Assembly (NCBI GenBank): GCA_937928045.1
Contig: CALFWO010000020.1
Coordinates: 118,692 to 182,691, forward strand
Length of the DNA stretch: 64,000 nt
From: an uncultured Saprospiraceae bacterium
GTDB taxonomy: Bacteria; Bacteroidota; Bacteroidia; Chitinophagales; Saprospiraceae
Reading direction: 5' to 3'
In this document: one piece after another, positions 35,715 to 45,498 of the stretch
Layout: the number at the start of each line of letters is the position of its first letter
Numbering within the stretch: position 1 is the first letter of the stretch
The notes under the pieces: model-generated
The model's input: only the letters and a program-made list of their open reading frames with translations
Databases searched by the model: none
Told to the model about the DNA's origin: nothing
Position numbers and translations under genes: made by a program

Positions 35715-36754
35715 GAATTGTCAGCATTTATATTTTTGGAACCAGTAGACATTTCAGTATCTAGTCCCTCTTGTTCTCCAGTATATTGTGTCTCTAGAAT
35801 TTTTGTATTGATCCCTTTACCATTTAACCATTTTGCAAAAATCTTGGTTGATCCATGTGTGACAAACACCTGCTCTGCTCCAGTAGCTAAGATGGTATCA
35901 TTAAGCCCTTCCCAATCGCAATGATCAGAAAGAACAAATCCTCGGTCCACAGAACGATTCTTACGCGTATTTCGAAATTGCATCCAGCCGGAACAAGCAG
36001 CTGTAGTATATGGTTCAAATCTTTTTATCCATTCCGAGGTTAGTGTTGATCCCGGAGTAATTAGAAGCGCACCGCGATAGTTGTCTCTATTTTGCAAGCC
36101 GGTGACCAATTCAGAATTTGGTAAATAGAATCCCTGTTCTCGAACAATTTCATTGATTGATTCAATCGTTGAATGGGTATAAATGTTTCCAATTGAAGGG
36201 TCTACGTTGTACAATAATCGCTGGGCTTTGCCAAGGCTGTAAGCAGTCAAAATAGAAACTTTTCCCATTTGGGCATTTTCATACCACCAGTTGTTAATCT
36301 CGTCAAAGATTTCTGATTGCGGTCTCCATTTGTAAGTAGGAAGTCCAAAGGTAGTCTCGGTAATAAAGGTATGGCATTTGACCAATTCGAATGCTTCAGA
36401 AATTCCGTCATCTTCTATTTTATAGTCTCCGGAAGCCACCCATATTTCACCTTTGTACTCTACTCTGATTTGCGCAGAACCAATAATATGACCAGCTGGA
36501 TGAAATGAGAATCTTACACCGTTAATAATAATCTTTTCGCCATATCCAACTGATTGAATTTTTGCTTTCTTTCCGAGTCGATGTTGGATTACGGGTTTTG
36601 CAGAGTGTGTACATAGGTAGTGCTCATGTCCTCTTCGGGCATGATCGGCGTGGCCATGGGTTACCATCGCGTTTTTCACTTTTTTCCAAGGATCTATGTA
36701 AATATCTGCCTGTTGGCAATAGATACCATTTTTATTAAATGAAAGTAATCCCAT
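35711..36754 (-). CDS. Ligase-associated metallo-beta-lactamase-fold exonuclease
   Basis: A 347-residue nuclease of the metallo-beta-lactamase / beta-CASP-like (SNM1/Pso2-related) family. The metal-binding motif is THGHADHARRGH (residues 33-44), followed by HPAGHIIGSAQI, VASGDYK and a final VLSDHCDWEGL and FVTHGSTKIF, supplying the further ligands. It is the first gene of the operon exonuclease, ligase, helicase. The only gap upstream is 36 bases to the FG-GAP gene, on the same strand, so the operon may be read from that gene's promoter. Confidence 0.93.
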   Translation of the reverse strand: MGLLSFNKNGIYCQQADIYIDPWKKVKNAMVTHGHADHARRGHEHYLCTHSAKPVIQHRLGKKAKIQSVGYGEKIIINGVRFSFHPAGHIIGSAQIRVEYKGEIWVASGDYKIEDDGISEAFELVKCHTFITETTFGLPTYKWRPQSEIFDEINNWWYENAQMGKVSILTAYSLGKAQRLLYNVDPSIGNIYTHSTIESINEIVREQGFYLPNSELVTGLQNRDNYRGALLITPGSTLTSEWIKRFEPYTTAACSGWMQFRNTRKNRSVDRGFVLSDHCDWEGLNDTILATGAEQVFVTHGSTKIFAKWLNGKGINTKILETQYTGEQEGLDTEMSTGSKNINADNS

Positions 36755-36790
36755 GAATAGTAAACATAGGAAATTTAGTTGAGTTGAAAA

Positions 36791-38566
36791 TTAGTTCTTG
36801 ATAACTGGCCAAGAGTAAGTTTTGCCATTCTGAGTTATGGAAACATAGTAGATCCCAGAAGGAACTGCGCTAACATCAGATCTGCCATCCCAACCAAAGA
36901 AATGATCACCAGCAGCCAAACGATCATCCCAAAGTCGTTCTAAGGTTCTTCCTGATGCATCCAAAATACGAACATCGGTTCTTCCCGTTCGCGGGATATA
37001 AGCTTTGATTTTTAATCGATTAACAAAAGGATTAGGTGTTATTTGCGCTGTTATTGGTGAATTAATGTCTACATAAGCGTTTTCAAATTCTGAGGCATTG
37101 TCGAAAATAAATACTTCATCAGAGCCCGCATCTGTACCTATGATATCCAAATCTCCATCGTTATCATGATCGTTGATCAAAACTGCCGAAGGATTTTTAG
37201 TACCTGAAAGTATTGCTGCTCTACTCATGATACCTTGCGCATTGTTTTCCCAAACAATAAAATTATTAGAATTGTAATTAGCGGTTACCATATCCATGTC
37301 CCCATCTCCGTCTATATCTCCCAAGTCAATTCCCTTAGGCATTTTGGTTGTCTGAAGTGCATAAGTCTTTGGACTCATTAATCCTCCCGTTCCATCTCCG
37401 AAAATTACTACAGTAACATTGCCATTGGCATTTACAGATGCCACATCTGCATTGTGATCACCGTTTAAATCTGCAACTGCTATCATCCATGGATTTCCCA
37501 AAACTTCTATTTCATCTGACATTTCAAAACCACCCTTTCCATCTCCTAATAGAATTCCTATCTTTTGGCTTTCAAAGTATCCAACAAATAGATCTAAAAT
37601 ACCATCATTGTTTGCATCTGCGGCTTCAATTGTCGTTGGACTTTTAGCTTGTAATGAAAATTTACTGTAAGCAAAGCTTCCAGTTCCGTCATTTGAGAAT
37701 AAGGCTAACTGATCTTCTTTAGCATTAGCCAATACAATATCTTCATCTCCATCAGCATCGTAATCCAAGACTGCCAATGCTCTTGCGGCATCTCCCTCCT
37801 TAAATTCCTTTTCTGAAGAAAATCCGCCTGATCCATCACCCATTAATACACTAAGTGCTTTATTGTCTCTTGCTCCAATTGCCAGATCTATCTTTCCATC
37901 TTCATCAAAATCTCCGCTTCTAGTGGAAGACTGAAACAACCCATTCGTTGTAAATGAAGTATTTTTCTCAAATGAGCCGTCTTGATTGTTCATCAATATT
38001 TTCAACTCAGCGTTAGCCGCATTTGCTAAAGTCAAATCGATATGTCCGTCATTGTTGAGATCACCTGCGAATGCTCCTGTGGTTTGCAACCAAGTATCGC
38101 TTGCCTCTTTCAATGGAATAGATTCTTTTGATTTTTGAATCAAGGTTCCGGGCTTCGCAACCATATAGAATTGAGCTGCATATCCAGTAGATAAAAACTT
38201 GTTACTGGTTGATGAAAGCGTTTGTGCAATTGAAACAGTTATTTTCTCACCTGCTAGGGTTTTTTCTGAAATGTTCCTTAGGGAAAGAATTAGCCGGTTG
38301 TTTGAGGCCAATTCATAATCATAGTCCTTTGCTCCCGTCCATTCCCCGAATATCCTAACTGATTTTTCAACATTATTTTTATTGATAGGAAGATTAAAGG
38401 AAATGGTGATTTCTTGTTGATTGAAGTCGACGATAGAGAGATTCTGAGGAATTGTAGTATTAACTCTAAAAGATTGGCTGTAAACAACTGTACAACATAG
38501 CAGGAGGAAAGCCGATGTTAACAATCTGAGGTATACAGACAGTTTTTTTAAAATTGTTTTCTTCAT
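36791..38566 (-). CDS. T9SS-sorted FG-GAP/VCBS repeat protein
   Basis: A 591-residue exported protein with a signal peptide (about 1-30, VVYSQ), an N-terminal Big_5/SbsA-type immunoglobulin-like domain (about 32-130), six or seven FG-GAP/VCBS propeller repeats (about 160-500) recognised by repeated DLNNDGHIDL, DFDEDGKIDL, DYDADGDEDI and DGDGDMDMVTANYN calcium-loop patterns, and a FlgD-like/T9SS C-terminal domain (WDGRSDVSAVPSGIYYVSI to WPVIKN). Probably a surface or secreted adhesin-like protein. Preceded by a 402-base non-coding region with palindromes. Confidence 0.88.
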   Translation of the reverse strand: MKKTILKKLSVYLRLLTSAFLLLCCTVVYSQSFRVNTTIPQNLSIVDFNQQEITISFNLPINKNNVEKSVRIFGEWTGAKDYDYELASNNRLILSLRNISEKTLAGEKITVSIAQTLSSTSNKFLSTGYAAQFYMVAKPGTLIQKSKESIPLKEASDTWLQTTGAFAGDLNNDGHIDLTLANAANAELKILMNNQDGSFEKNTSFTTNGLFQSSTRSGDFDEDGKIDLAIGARDNKALSVLMGDGSGGFSSEKEFKEGDAARALAVLDYDADGDEDIVLANAKEDQLALFSNDGTGSFAYSKFSLQAKSPTTIEAADANNDGILDLFVGYFESQKIGILLGDGKGGFEMSDEIEVLGNPWMIAVADLNGDHNADVASVNANGNVTVVIFGDGTGGLMSPKTYALQTTKMPKGIDLGDIDGDGDMDMVTANYNSNNFIVWENNAQGIMSRAAILSGTKNPSAVLINDHDNDGDLDIIGTDAGSDEVFIFDNASEFENAYVDINSPITAQITPNPFVNRLKIKAYIPRTGRTDVRILDASGRTLERLWDDRLAAGDHFFGWDGRSDVSAVPSGIYYVSITQNGKTYSWPVIKN

Positions 38567-38968
38567 TGTTTACAGTTGGTCAGCCATTGTTAATAGGCAA
38601 TACATAGCTTGCAGCGCAAGGTGATATCACCAGGTCAATGTTCATTTACTGACGCTAATAGGAATTAAGCCATAGACTTAAATCCTGGTCAAGTACCAGT
38701 GCGGGATTATAATTAGTGTAAGGTTTAAAATTGGCGTACCGAACAACGTCGAATTTACCGAAGTAAAAAGATTGTGTGTGTTATTCGTTTGTATTTAGAC
38801 GGGAATAGAACAACTGAGGTTGCAAGAGTATCCCATCTTTGTGCTAAAAGTAGTTAACTTTTGGAGAATAAGTTAATTCTTGATTAAAAAATATAATATG
38901 TGTAAATCTTTTGGGCTGATAGTGAAAATTCTGATGTGATAGGTTTAAAGTCAATAATATTGCTTAGA
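38567..38968. promoter_or_regulatory. 402-bp leader region of the FG-GAP gene with palindromes
   Basis: No gene is supported here. A perfect 12-bp palindrome GGTGATATCACC lies at 38620-38631, 54 bases before the FG-GAP start on the minus strand; a composite hairpin lies at 38681-38708, with AATCC paired to GGATT around TGGT-CAAGT-ACCA. These could be an operator and a leader structure. No known riboswitch motif is recognised and no exact TANNTTTG is found. Confidence 0.45.
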
Positions 38969-41900
38969 CTATTCTTGAAGATCCCAAATCCAATTGCCCT
39001 CTTGATCGAAATATCCTAGTTTATCTCCCTGTTCTACTCGAAATAAGCCTTCACCAGCATAGGAAACATACTCATATCTTGGTGGGATGATAAATTTCCC
39101 TTTTAAATCTGCGAGTCCGGTGAATCTTTTAATTCTAACTTTGGCAAAACCATCCACAAATTCTTCGATTTTATCGTACTTCGGAGGAATTATGCTCGCT
39201 CCTTGTCTGTTGATTACTCCCCATTTTCCTTTTGATTGAACCAAAGCTATTCCATGTCTGAACTGACTAGCACTTTCATAATATCCTTGGGTTATCTTGT
39301 TTTCTTCACTTATGTAGTAAAAACGATAATCTTGATCTCTAACCAACCCTCTACCTTCCTTAAAGCCATATAATCGATTGATACTTGGCTCGATGATATA
39401 ATTACCATTAAGATCAATGATTCCACCATTTTTATATCCTTTGTAGACCACTGCCTTTTCTTCTTCAAAATCTAAACATTTAGAATACTGAAGATCAACT
39501 ACCTCTGTTCCTTTGACATCAATATAACCACAGACACCATTGTTTTGCACCATTGCCCTTCCATTATTGAAGTCCGAAGCTTTGGAATACCTATTTTTAA
39601 CCACAAGATTTCCCTTGGTATTGATAAAGCCGTAATCCCCTTTTAATCGAACGACGGCCATTCCTTCTTGAAATCCACTAATCAGCGAAAAGTTGTGATT
39701 GGTCAATAAATTTCCTTTTCTATCAATTAGACCGTAGGTCGTCTGATTGCCATGTTGTTTAACAATGGCTGCACCTTGCGCATTATAATTATCAATTCTA
39801 GAGAACTTAGGTCTGAGTACATATTCACCTTTTGTATTGATTAAACCATATTTTCCTTTGACCACCACTCTTGCCAGCTCCCCTTCAAAATCAAAAGCTT
39901 TGTCGAATTTTGGAGGAATTGCGAATTGACCTTTCTTATTGATAAAACCAATTTTGTACTTTTCATTTACCCAGATCAAGCCATTGACAAAATTTCCAAT
40001 CTTTGTATACTTGAAATCAAGCACTTTATCACCAAGCTTATCAATAACTCCCCATGAATTTGATAATTTGACAGAGGCCATACCTTCCTGAAAAGGATTT
40101 ACAGTTCTAAAGCGACATGGAATAATTTCTTGTCCATATTGATTGACATAACCCCAAAGTCCATTTCTCTTGACAGCCAATCTGCCTTCACTAAAGTGGC
40201 CTACTTCATCATATTGTAAATCAACCAGTACTTGACCAAGCGTGTCTATGATTCCATACTTCTCAGAATTCGTTGTGACCTTCAGGATTTTTTGATTCGT
40301 GTTTTCTAAAAATGAAATTGCATCATATTTGCATTCTAAGACCAATTCATCTTTTGCGTTGATTACTCCCCATTTGTTTTCTTTCCTTACAATACCAACA
40401 TCATTTCTAAAATCACTTACGAAATCATATTTTGGCGAAATATCAATACTTCCCTCCTGGTCTAAGTATCCCCATTCACAGGATTCACAAGTTAATTGAG
40501 CTTCGTCTTCAAAGAATTGATCATATCGGGTATAATCAATCATCAAATTTGGTGACAATTGTTTTCCTAAATATTGATTTAATTTTCCAAGTCCATTTAT
40601 GGTTTTTACTGAAGACCCTGAAAGATTTCCTTTAACTGACATTCTTGCACGACCATTTATAAATGGCCCAATAAATGCAAAATCTCTCTGTTTAAGAATT
40701 CCTAAACGATCAACTAAACCATGTCTTCCATTTTTTAAAACTACCCTTGCAAGATTATTTCCTTTGTGAAAATCTTCTAACTTAATATCCCAATATTGCA
40801 TTTCACCAATCAACTGCCCAACATGATTGTTAACAATACCATACACTTGTTCAAATCTAAAACTTGTAAATTCAAAATTTTGATAAGCAACTTGATCCTT
40901 ACCAACTAAAGTAATATTCAGTTCTTCATCAATTTTGATCCAATCAAATTTAGGAGGAATTTGAATGGAACCATCTACCAATTTTCTCATACCCCACCCT
41001 TTAGATTTTGCGGAGTAAAACCATTCAAAATCCTTTACTTGGTATTTATTTTTTATTCCATACGCCACCTTTTCTTTGGATCCAGCTTTCTTACCTATTG
41101 TTATTGTAACATGATTCTTAAAATTATTTTGATTGACTTCTCTTCCCGAGTCATCAATATTAATGATTGACAAATCATCATTATAGGAGGCTCTTGCCTC
41201 TCCTTTCGCAACCGTAACATGATCATAATCGCATTTAAAGAGAACCTCACCATGAATATTTATTAATCCTGCTTTTCCAAAATTCCTTACTTGTGCTAGA
41301 TTGTTTTGAAGTGGGCCGATGTATTCGTATTCAGGTTTTACCAAATAGTTTTCTTCTAAGTCCACCACTCCCCACTCGCCTTCTGTAGAGATTCTAAAAT
41401 GTCGATCCGACCAAAGCTGAATTTCATCGTAATCAAAATTCAAAAGCTGGTTCCCCATTTTATCTAAAAGTCCTAACTTGTTGTCCTTTCCAACAAGAAT
41501 AAAGGATTCGTTTAATTCATAATATTTGAGTGACCTTCCGCTATGAATAACATGCTGATCAGGTATAGAGAGCAGCTCATTATTATCTTTAGATCTAAGA
41601 ACTAAAAAATTAGACCCGAGTGGTTCAACCTGGTTGTAAACGGCTTCTTTAATAATCCCTTGGTCCGCACTAACTAAACCATAAAACTTATCCTTTTGGA
41701 AAATAAAAAGTTGTTTGTTTATTGGGACAATTGTTTTTGCCAACGGTTCTAGAATAATCCGACCTTCCTGATTCATCAATCCGATATCGTTTTCTTGATG
41801 AATTAAAAAATGGCCTTCCCCAAAATAAGTGATTAGATCATATGCTGGAAGACAAATTTCCTTTCCAGAAATATGTGTAATTCCCCACATACTATTCGAG

Positions 41901-42304
41901 CGATACCCAATAAATTCTGAATCCCAGACTTCTACTTGTTCATAGGCACGATCAATCAATACCTTACCTTCGAAGTTGACCACCAACCATTTTTCATCTT
42001 TTCTAACTGCACACAATTTTGCATCCAGTGTTTTTAAATCTTCAAATAATGGTGGAATAATTTCATCGCCGTTTTTGTTGATTAATCCAACTTTACCTTC
42101 TTTTCGCATTACGGCATTTCCATGAACATCAAAGCTTCCAATGGCTTGATAATTAGGAGGCAAAATAATGAGCCCATCGGCATTCATTAAGCCCCATTTT
42201 TTGTTCATTTTAATTGGAAAAACATCTTCTTGAGCCTTCAAAGCATTTGAAAGCATCAGAAAAATCAATAGAAGTAGTATCGAAAAGTACTTGGTCTCCT
42301 TCAA
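38969..42304 (-). CDS. Giant WG-repeat protein
   Basis: An 1111-residue exported protein with a signal peptide (1-24, ALKAQ). Almost its entire length is WG/KWG repeats, about 25-30 residues each: examples are KMNKKWGLMNADGLIILPP, KVGLINKNGDEIIPP, KYGIIDTLGQVLV and WGVINRQGASIIPPKYDKI. The repeats occur in Bacteroidota and are thought to form an extended solenoid; function is not established. No T9SS sorting domain. One atypical region at about 370-570 interrupts the regular spacing. In an operon-like run downstream of DinB-like, rimM, lipoprotein and mnmA genes on the same strand. Confidence 0.9.
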   Translation of the reverse strand: MKETKYFSILLLLIFLMLSNALKAQEDVFPIKMNKKWGLMNADGLIILPPNYQAIGSFDVHGNAVMRKEGKVGLINKNGDEIIPPLFEDLKTLDAKLCAVRKDEKWLVVNFEGKVLIDRAYEQVEVWDSEFIGYRSNSMWGITHISGKEICLPAYDLITYFGEGHFLIHQENDIGLMNQEGRIILEPLAKTIVPINKQLFIFQKDKFYGLVSADQGIIKEAVYNQVEPLGSNFLVLRSKDNNELLSIPDQHVIHSGRSLKYYELNESFILVGKDNKLGLLDKMGNQLLNFDYDEIQLWSDRHFRISTEGEWGVVDLEENYLVKPEYEYIGPLQNNLAQVRNFGKAGLINIHGEVLFKCDYDHVTVAKGEARASYNDDLSIINIDDSGREVNQNNFKNHVTITIGKKAGSKEKVAYGIKNKYQVKDFEWFYSAKSKGWGMRKLVDGSIQIPPKFDWIKIDEELNITLVGKDQVAYQNFEFTSFRFEQVYGIVNNHVGQLIGEMQYWDIKLEDFHKGNNLARVVLKNGRHGLVDRLGILKQRDFAFIGPFINGRARMSVKGNLSGSSVKTINGLGKLNQYLGKQLSPNLMIDYTRYDQFFEDEAQLTCESCEWGYLDQEGSIDISPKYDFVSDFRNDVGIVRKENKWGVINAKDELVLECKYDAISFLENTNQKILKVTTNSEKYGIIDTLGQVLVDLQYDEVGHFSEGRLAVKRNGLWGYVNQYGQEIIPCRFRTVNPFQEGMASVKLSNSWGVIDKLGDKVLDFKYTKIGNFVNGLIWVNEKYKIGFINKKGQFAIPPKFDKAFDFEGELARVVVKGKYGLINTKGEYVLRPKFSRIDNYNAQGAAIVKQHGNQTTYGLIDRKGNLLTNHNFSLISGFQEGMAVVRLKGDYGFINTKGNLVVKNRYSKASDFNNGRAMVQNNGVCGYIDVKGTEVVDLQYSKCLDFEEEKAVVYKGYKNGGIIDLNGNYIIEPSINRLYGFKEGRGLVRDQDYRFYYISEENKITQGYYESASQFRHGIALVQSKGKWGVINRQGASIIPPKYDKIEEFVDGFAKVRIKRFTGLADLKGKFIIPPRYEYVSYAGEGLFRVEQGDKLGYFDQEGNWIWDLQE

Positions 42305-42397
42305 AAAACGGACGAATTGGTGAAAAGATTTGAGAGATTAACGAGGGTATTATAAATATAAGTATTTATCTGGTAGAATTATTAAGACTCATGAATA

Positions 42398-42946
42398 TTA
42401 GTTGATTTGTTTTGGAAGATTTTTGCTAATCTTTTCAATAGCCCTCAGATGTCTTCGAAAATGTTGTTGAAAAAAATTGAGCATTTGGTAGATATCCAGT
42501 TTACCGGCTGCTGGATGCTTGTATAATTGCTTGTTATACAATTCAGGCTCTAATGTTTCCAGAAATGTCTTTAAATTTTTACGCTGATCCTTCCATAGTT
42601 TTACTGTTTCCCAAAACTTAGTATCATTTGGAAGATTGTCTGTGTTGATCAACTCTGGCGCTTTTCGTTTAGGTCCGTTCTTCATATAAATACCTAAAAT
42701 AAAAGCTCGAAATCCATTAGCTATGCCACTTTTCTTCAGTACTGGATTAAAGCTTAATTTTTTAACTATATACTTTTGAGAGGCATCTTCCGACTGTATG
42801 AGGTGATGGATGTTCTGAAGAATAGACCACTTGCCTTCATTTGATTGTCGATTAAGTTGGCTATCTGAAAAGTCTTTGAGTGACTCAAAAAGGGATGTTA
42901 GCTCTGCATCTAATTCCTTCAATTTTTTAGCTGATCTTTTCTCCAT
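42398..42946 (-). CDS. DinB-like / DUF1569-type metal-binding protein
   Basis: A 182-residue four-helix-bundle protein of the DinB/YfiT superfamily. Characteristic pieces are the early GKWSILQNIHHLIQSE with two histidines at about 47-48 and the C-terminal FFQQHFRRHLRAIEK, which together supply the triad that binds a metal. Family members include thiol-dependent enzymes (bacillithiol or similar S-transferases), but substrate cannot be inferred. The gene lies 69 bases after rimM on the same strand, and the WG-repeat gene follows. Confidence 0.8.
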   Translation of the reverse strand: MEKRSAKKLKELDAELTSLFESLKDFSDSQLNRQSNEGKWSILQNIHHLIQSEDASQKYIVKKLSFNPVLKKSGIANGFRAFILGIYMKNGPKRKAPELINTDNLPNDTKFWETVKLWKDQRKNLKTFLETLEPELYNKQLYKHPAAGKLDIYQMLNFFQQHFRRHLRAIEKISKNLPKQIN

Positions 42947-43014
42947 AGAACTTGGTAATGAACTTATTTCTCAAAACTAAGAAAAAGCTTGAAAAGTATA
43001 AGACGAAACGATCG

Positions 43015-43533
43015 TTATAATTCTAATAGGCCATCAGGAATCGACATTAAAAGTACTTTTGATTCTTCGTTGAGTTCTATTACCAATGATGGATGCAGCG
43101 GAATTAAGATTTCCTTTTTATTGAATAGACATATAATCATATCCTGTTGAGGATATTCTTCGATTCTCAATATTTCTCCTATGATTTGATCCTCATTTCG
43201 TAACTCGAAACCTATCAGGAAGTTATTCCCTATTTCCTCAATAGTTTCTTCAACATTTTTAACAGAAACATCGCTTTCAGGTAGCAAGATTTCGGGTTTT
43301 CCTAGAGCATCGGCTTGTTCTTTTGAATCTATATCTTCTAATCGAACAATTAGATTAGTTCCAGAACCGTGATGCGCAATGAAATAAGGAATGCAACTGC
43401 GTTCATTGCCTAGAAAAATAACCTTTGATTTTTTGAAATCTTCTAAGAAGTGTTCTTGTATGTGGACGCGCAATTCCCCTTTTACTCCATGCGATTTCTT
43501 AATTTTCCCGATTGGCGTAAAAGGTCCTGTCAT
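43015..43533 (-). CDS. rimM: 16S rRNA processing protein RimM
   Basis: A 172-residue ribosome maturation factor that binds uS19 and helps assembly of the 30S head. N-terminal beta-barrel domain motif IGKIKKSHGVKGELRVH, then a PRC-barrel-like C-terminal half. Its first base abuts the stop of the upstream lipoprotein gene, so the two are translationally coupled; this is an unusual partner, since rimM usually follows rpsP in bacteria. No rpsP or trmD is in the window. Confidence 0.92.
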   Translation of the reverse strand: MTGPFTPIGKIKKSHGVKGELRVHIQEHFLEDFKKSKVIFLGNERSCIPYFIAHHGSGTNLIVRLEDIDSKEQADALGKPEILLPESDVSVKNVEETIEEIGNNFLIGFELRNEDQIIGEILRIEEYPQQDMIICLFNKKEILIPLHPSLVIELNEESKVLLMSIPDGLLEL

Positions 43534-44304
43534 CTAGTTATGATCGATCAATATTTGATTTAAAATAAAGCCTTTTTGCGCTTTTTGTTCCCAAGTTTGA
43601 CCTATACAATCTGCTATGCATTGTGTATCTAAGATCTGCATTTGGCGTCGAATCAAACCGACATTTTTTGCATATTCCTCTTTAGAATATCTTAACTCGA
43701 TTAAATTCGGATCAGGTCCTTCTTGATTATTCGCTTGAAATATAGTCATTACCGAATCGTATGGCGTGTTGTTCACGATGATTTGTTCATCCAATCCATC
43801 AAGTTCATAAGACCATGATTTGAATGGTTCAATACTTTCTCCTGCCACAGTTATGATGGTCTCATCATCTATAAAAATGTTGCCGTCCCAGATATCCCCT
43901 AATCGTAAAGGAAATACCATTTTTATAAACCTGAAATTATCTTCAATTCGGATAGCTTGGTTATCCTTCAAAATAGCAGCATATACCGATTGTATTTCCC
44001 ATGGATCAGCAGAAGATTTTCTTTGCGAACGTTCAATTCTATAATTCAGCTCATTGGACAAGTCTCGAAAAGTATCAACGACTTCTTCCCTTGAAAACCA
44101 GACATTTGTGTCTCGGGTTACTCCAATAGAAGTCGTATCATAAATCACAGAATCCAAGCGATACTCCAAGAATTTTCCTATTTCTAACGGAAAATATTCA
44201 TATCCATAATCAATATCCAATTCCTCCGGTGTTGTATCCGGACTACAACTAGAGATCCACAAGCCAGAAACAGCAAAGAATAGTGATAAGTAACTGATTT
44301 TCAT
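43534..44304 (-). CDS. Lipoprotein, unknown function
   Basis: A 256-residue lipoprotein (lipobox ISSC, Cys20). No family is recognised. Beta-rich, with LEYRLDSVIYDT, IERSQRKSSADPW and FQANNQEGPDPNLIELRYSKEEYAKNVGLIRRQ, the last resembling the C-terminal end of DUF3108-like proteins. It ends directly at the rimM start and begins 84 bases after mnmA on the same strand, suggesting an mnmA - lipoprotein - rimM transcript. Co-expression with tRNA/rRNA maturation genes may be accidental. Confidence 0.75.
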   Translation of the reverse strand: MKISYLSLFFAVSGLWISSCSPDTTPEELDIDYGYEYFPLEIGKFLEYRLDSVIYDTTSIGVTRDTNVWFSREEVVDTFRDLSNELNYRIERSQRKSSADPWEIQSVYAAILKDNQAIRIEDNFRFIKMVFPLRLGDIWDGNIFIDDETIITVAGESIEPFKSWSYELDGLDEQIIVNNTPYDSVMTIFQANNQEGPDPNLIELRYSKEEYAKNVGLIRRQMQILDTQCIADCIGQTWEQKAQKGFILNQILIDHN

Positions 44305-44387
44305 ACTGATATTAGTTTATCAATATATTAACGGCGAAAATGAATAAAGTATGCATATTACGAAAAGAAAATCTTGATGGTAATCAA

Positions 44388-45494
44388 TTAATTGTTTCCA
44401 TTATTAAAACTACCATAAATCAACCCGCCTCCAATTACATCATCTCCTTCATAAAAGACCGCCGATTGACCAGGCGCCACTCCCCTAACATTCGCATAGA
44501 ACTCCACATTCACATCCGTTCCATTAGGTGTTAACTTGGCTAAAGTTCCACCATCATTATATCTAATCTGGGTGGTAGCCTCAATTCCAGCAGGAATTTC
44601 TGGGTACTTCATAGAATTAACTTGTGATACTCTCATACCATTTCTCAACAATTCGCCAACTTTTCCTAAGACAACTGTATTGTCTTGAGGATTGATCTTG
44701 GTTACATACATTGGTTCTCCAAAAGCAAGTCCCAATCCTTTGCGTTGACCAATTGTATAAAATGGGTAGCCATTATGTTGGCCCAATACTTCCCCTGATG
44801 CGTTTAAGAAATTTCCACCTTCCAAATCACCGATGTCAGCTACTCTTCTTTTTAGAAAACCACGGTAATCATTGTCTGGAACAAAGCAGATTTCAAAACT
44901 TTCCGCTTTTTTGGATAAATCTGCATATCCCATTTCATAGGCCAATTTTCGAACATCAGGCTTACTCATTCCTCCAATTGGGAATCTAGATCGATTCAAG
45001 CATTCTTGAGATAATCCCCAAAGCACATATGATTGATCTTTACGTTCATCCTTACCCTTGGTAATATATTTTCTACCGTCGAGTTCAGCTATTTTGGCAT
45101 AGTGTCCTGTTGCAATAAATTCGCAATCCAACATGTCTGCTCGCTTGAGTAAAGAACTCCACTTGATATGAGTGTTGCACAATACACAAGGATTAGGTGT
45201 ACGCCCTGCCATGTATTCATCCACAAAATTATCGATCACATAATCTCCAAATTCTTCTCGAATATCAACGATGAAATGGTGAAACCCCATATCAACCGCC
45301 ACTTGACGCGCATCATTGATCGAATCTAATGAGCAACAGCCAGTTTCCTTTTTATTTCCACCTGAATTCGCATAGTCCCAAGTTTTCATAGTGATACCTA
45401 CCACTTCATAGCCTTCCTCATGAAGCATCATAGCCGAAACTGTGCTATCAATACCACCACTCATTGCTACCAATACTTTTCCGTGCTTACTCAT
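44388..45494 (-). CDS. mnmA: tRNA-uridine 2-sulfurtransferase MnmA
   Basis: A 368-residue PP-loop ATPase that thiolates U34 of tRNA-Lys, -Glu and -Gln. The PP-loop is SGGIDS (12-17), and the paired catalytic cysteines are C103 (NPCVLCN) and C203 (EICFVPD), matching E. coli C102 and C199. The C-terminal beta-barrels end in the usual QSAVFYEGDDVIGGGLI pattern. It is the first gene of a minus-strand run. A -7 element sits five bases before the ATG, so the transcript may be leaderless. Confidence 0.96.
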   Translation of the reverse strand: MSKHGKVLVAMSGGIDSTVSAMMLHEEGYEVVGITMKTWDYANSGGNKKETGCCSLDSINDARQVAVDMGFHHFIVDIREEFGDYVIDNFVDEYMAGRTPNPCVLCNTHIKWSSLLKRADMLDCEFIATGHYAKIAELDGRKYITKGKDERKDQSYVLWGLSQECLNRSRFPIGGMSKPDVRKLAYEMGYADLSKKAESFEICFVPDNDYRGFLKRRVADIGDLEGGNFLNASGEVLGQHNGYPFYTIGQRKGLGLAFGEPMYVTKINPQDNTVVLGKVGELLRNGMRVSQVNSMKYPEIPAGIEATTQIRYNDGGTLAKLTPNGTDVNVEFYANVRGVAPGQSAVFYEGDDVIGGGLIYGSFNNGNN

Positions 45495-45498
45495 ACTG

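Noticed and set aside
36791..42304. Repetitive DNA suggesting tandem repeat arrays.
   Set aside because: The repetition is at protein level (VCBS and WG repeats); the nucleotide units are diverged.
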